Part shown: in pieces, positions 43,730 through 44,515 of the stretch | How the letters are laid out: each line of letters begins with the position of its first letter | Position numbering within the stretch: the stretch's first letter is position 1 | Assembly: GCA_002261195.1 (NCBI GenBank) | Contig: MVBO01000125.1 | Span: 1-44,515 of the forward strand | Reading direction: 5' to 3' | Length of the DNA stretch: 44,515 nt | From: Bifiguratus adelaidae | Taxonomy: Eukaryota > Mucoromycota > Endogonomycetes > Endogonales | Notes under the pieces: generated by a model | Told to the model about the DNA's origin: nothing | The model's database searches: none | What the model saw: the letters and a program-made list of their open reading frames with translations, nothing else | Made by a program: the position numbers and the translations under genes

Positions 43730-44416
43730 TCAGTGCCGGGGCGGTACTCGAACCTCGGAACCCTCCGAACTGCCCTCCCGTACCTCCTCTGCATCCCTGT
43801 CCCCATCATCCCGGTATTCAGGCGGTTCCCTACTGGCACTCGTATAATCAGGAGGTCCATGCACAATCTTGGTCACCGGGTTTATGTGTCCTGGTTCATA
43901 GGTCGTCATGAGGTAAGCGTTCGTAGGGAAGGGTGCGGTGTGTTTGGCCACGGGAACCAGGGGAAGTCTCCGTCGTTCGATCGGTTGAGCCGTTCGTGAT
44001 CGTCTATTGAGCACGACGTACCAGAGTGTGACGGCAGCGATGAGGATAAGCCCAATGATTGGCCATGTAATGATAGATTTAAAGATAAAGGTGAGTGCGA
44101 CGACACCGACGATCACTGCAAAGACCGTGACAGCGTACAAGGTTTGGATGCCGCGTCGTTTCCATTGTTGTTGCGAAGGGGTGATGGTAGCTGGGGTCGT
44201 GTTATCGGTGGGGAAGGAAGGCCCGGGCACCTGGGCTTCCAGGTCGTTCGATCGTTGGATGGGATCATCCGTGAACACCACCCGGGAGTCCCTCGCGTTG
44301 CTGCCTCGATAAGAAGGCGGTTTGGAAGCGACTGAGAAAGTAGAAGGGGAGCGACGAAGTGGCGAGGCTGACGGAGGTGGTTCCATGATGTCTATCGAGG
44401 CGTGGTCCGCATGCAT
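43730..44416 (-). CDS. Two-helix membrane protein with three PPxY motifs
   Basis: An intronless 228-residue protein. Two adjacent membrane helices lie at about residues 91-112 and 116-137, with the positive NRRSRTAQPIERRR after the second. PPxY motifs occur at about 33-36 (PPSY), 188-191 (PPDY) and 198-201 (PPEY), on both sides of the hairpin, so both tails are probably cytosolic. PPxY binds WW domains of Nedd4/Rsp5-type ubiquitin ligases; small membrane proteins with such motifs (for example yeast Bsd2, Ear1, Ssh4) act as Rsp5 adaptors. The sequence does not resemble those by eye, so function is inferred from motifs only. An in-frame ATG ten codons in is an alternative start. Confidence 0.72.
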   Translation of the reverse strand: MHADHASIDIMEPPPSASPLRRSPSTFSVASKPPSYRGSNARDSRVVFTDDPIQRSNDLEAQVPGPSFPTDNTTPATITPSQQQWKRRGIQTLYAVTVFAVIVGVVALTFIFKSIITWPIIGLILIAAVTLWYVVLNRRSRTAQPIERRRLPLVPVAKHTAPFPTNAYLMTTYEPGHINPVTKIVHGPPDYTSASREPPEYRDDGDRDAEEVREGSSEGSEVRVPPRH

Positions 44417-44452
44417 GTTGCGCTTATATATGTAGACACATATACCTATAAC

Positions 44453-44456
<4 letters not shown>

Positions 44457-44515
<59 letters not shown>
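44457..44515. repeat. (TA)n microsatellite reaching the window edge
   Basis: An uninterrupted TA dinucleotide run of at least 29 units, continuing past the last base. It begins 41 bp upstream of the ATG at 44416 of the PPxY membrane protein, so it may lie in that gene's promoter. Length is likely variable between isolates and prone to assembly error. Confidence 0.95.

Overview
This is a nuclear segment from a fungus, almost certainly Dikarya. Spliceosomal introns of about 36 to 80 nt break up most genes, with GT-AG ends and CTAAC/CTAAT-like branch sites. The products are fungal: DASH subunit Dam1, Mis12-complex subunit Dsn1, Spt8, Arp9, Mss51 and a fungal-type GPCR. Many genes carry 4 to 12 introns (the mitochondrial aspartyl-tRNA synthetase has 12). 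That density fits Basidiomycota better than filamentous ascomycetes, but this is inference. No tRNA, rRNA, transposon or virus-like element was recognised. The DNA is gene-dense (27 calls in 44.5 kb).

Layout. 1-5.7 kb: the 3' part of a CCC1-type iron/manganese transporter, a fused nucleotidyltransferase-like/glucuronokinase-like protein (-), a 1.6 kb divergent promoter and an Msn2-like zinc-finger factor. 6-13.1 kb: DAM1, TAD3 and two disordered proteins, all (+). 13.2-18.8 kb: ARP9 (-), divergent from a DUF202 membrane protein, then mitochondrial AspRS. 18.9-24.2 kb: a tentative new (-) gene, dihydropteridine reductase and FCF2 (+), USB1 (-) and a LAMTOR5-like Ragulator subunit (+). 24.3-34.4 kb: five consecutive (-) genes, SPT8, GPI7, MSS51, a TBC protein and a coiled-coil protein. 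34.4-44.5 kb: REX1-B protein and VC0807-like membrane protein (+), a candidate Cys-rich miniprotein (-), a GPCR (-), UMP/CMP kinase (-), DSN1 (+), a PPxY membrane protein (-) and a TA microsatellite at the edge.

Most of these are housekeeping genes with no shared pathway. Two kinetochore genes (DAM1, DSN1) and several nutrient or stress genes (Msn2-like factor, LAMTOR5, GPCR) lie here, but nothing shows that the clustering is functional. The most unusual property is spacing. Several same-strand neighbours are separated by 34 to 70 bp, and the SPT8 stop overlaps the GPI7 start codon by one base. Divergent start codons can be as close as 9 bp. Overlapping or bicistronic mRNAs are therefore worth testing. 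Exon structures were assembled by hand from splice signals and reading-frame continuity, and most were checked for phase.
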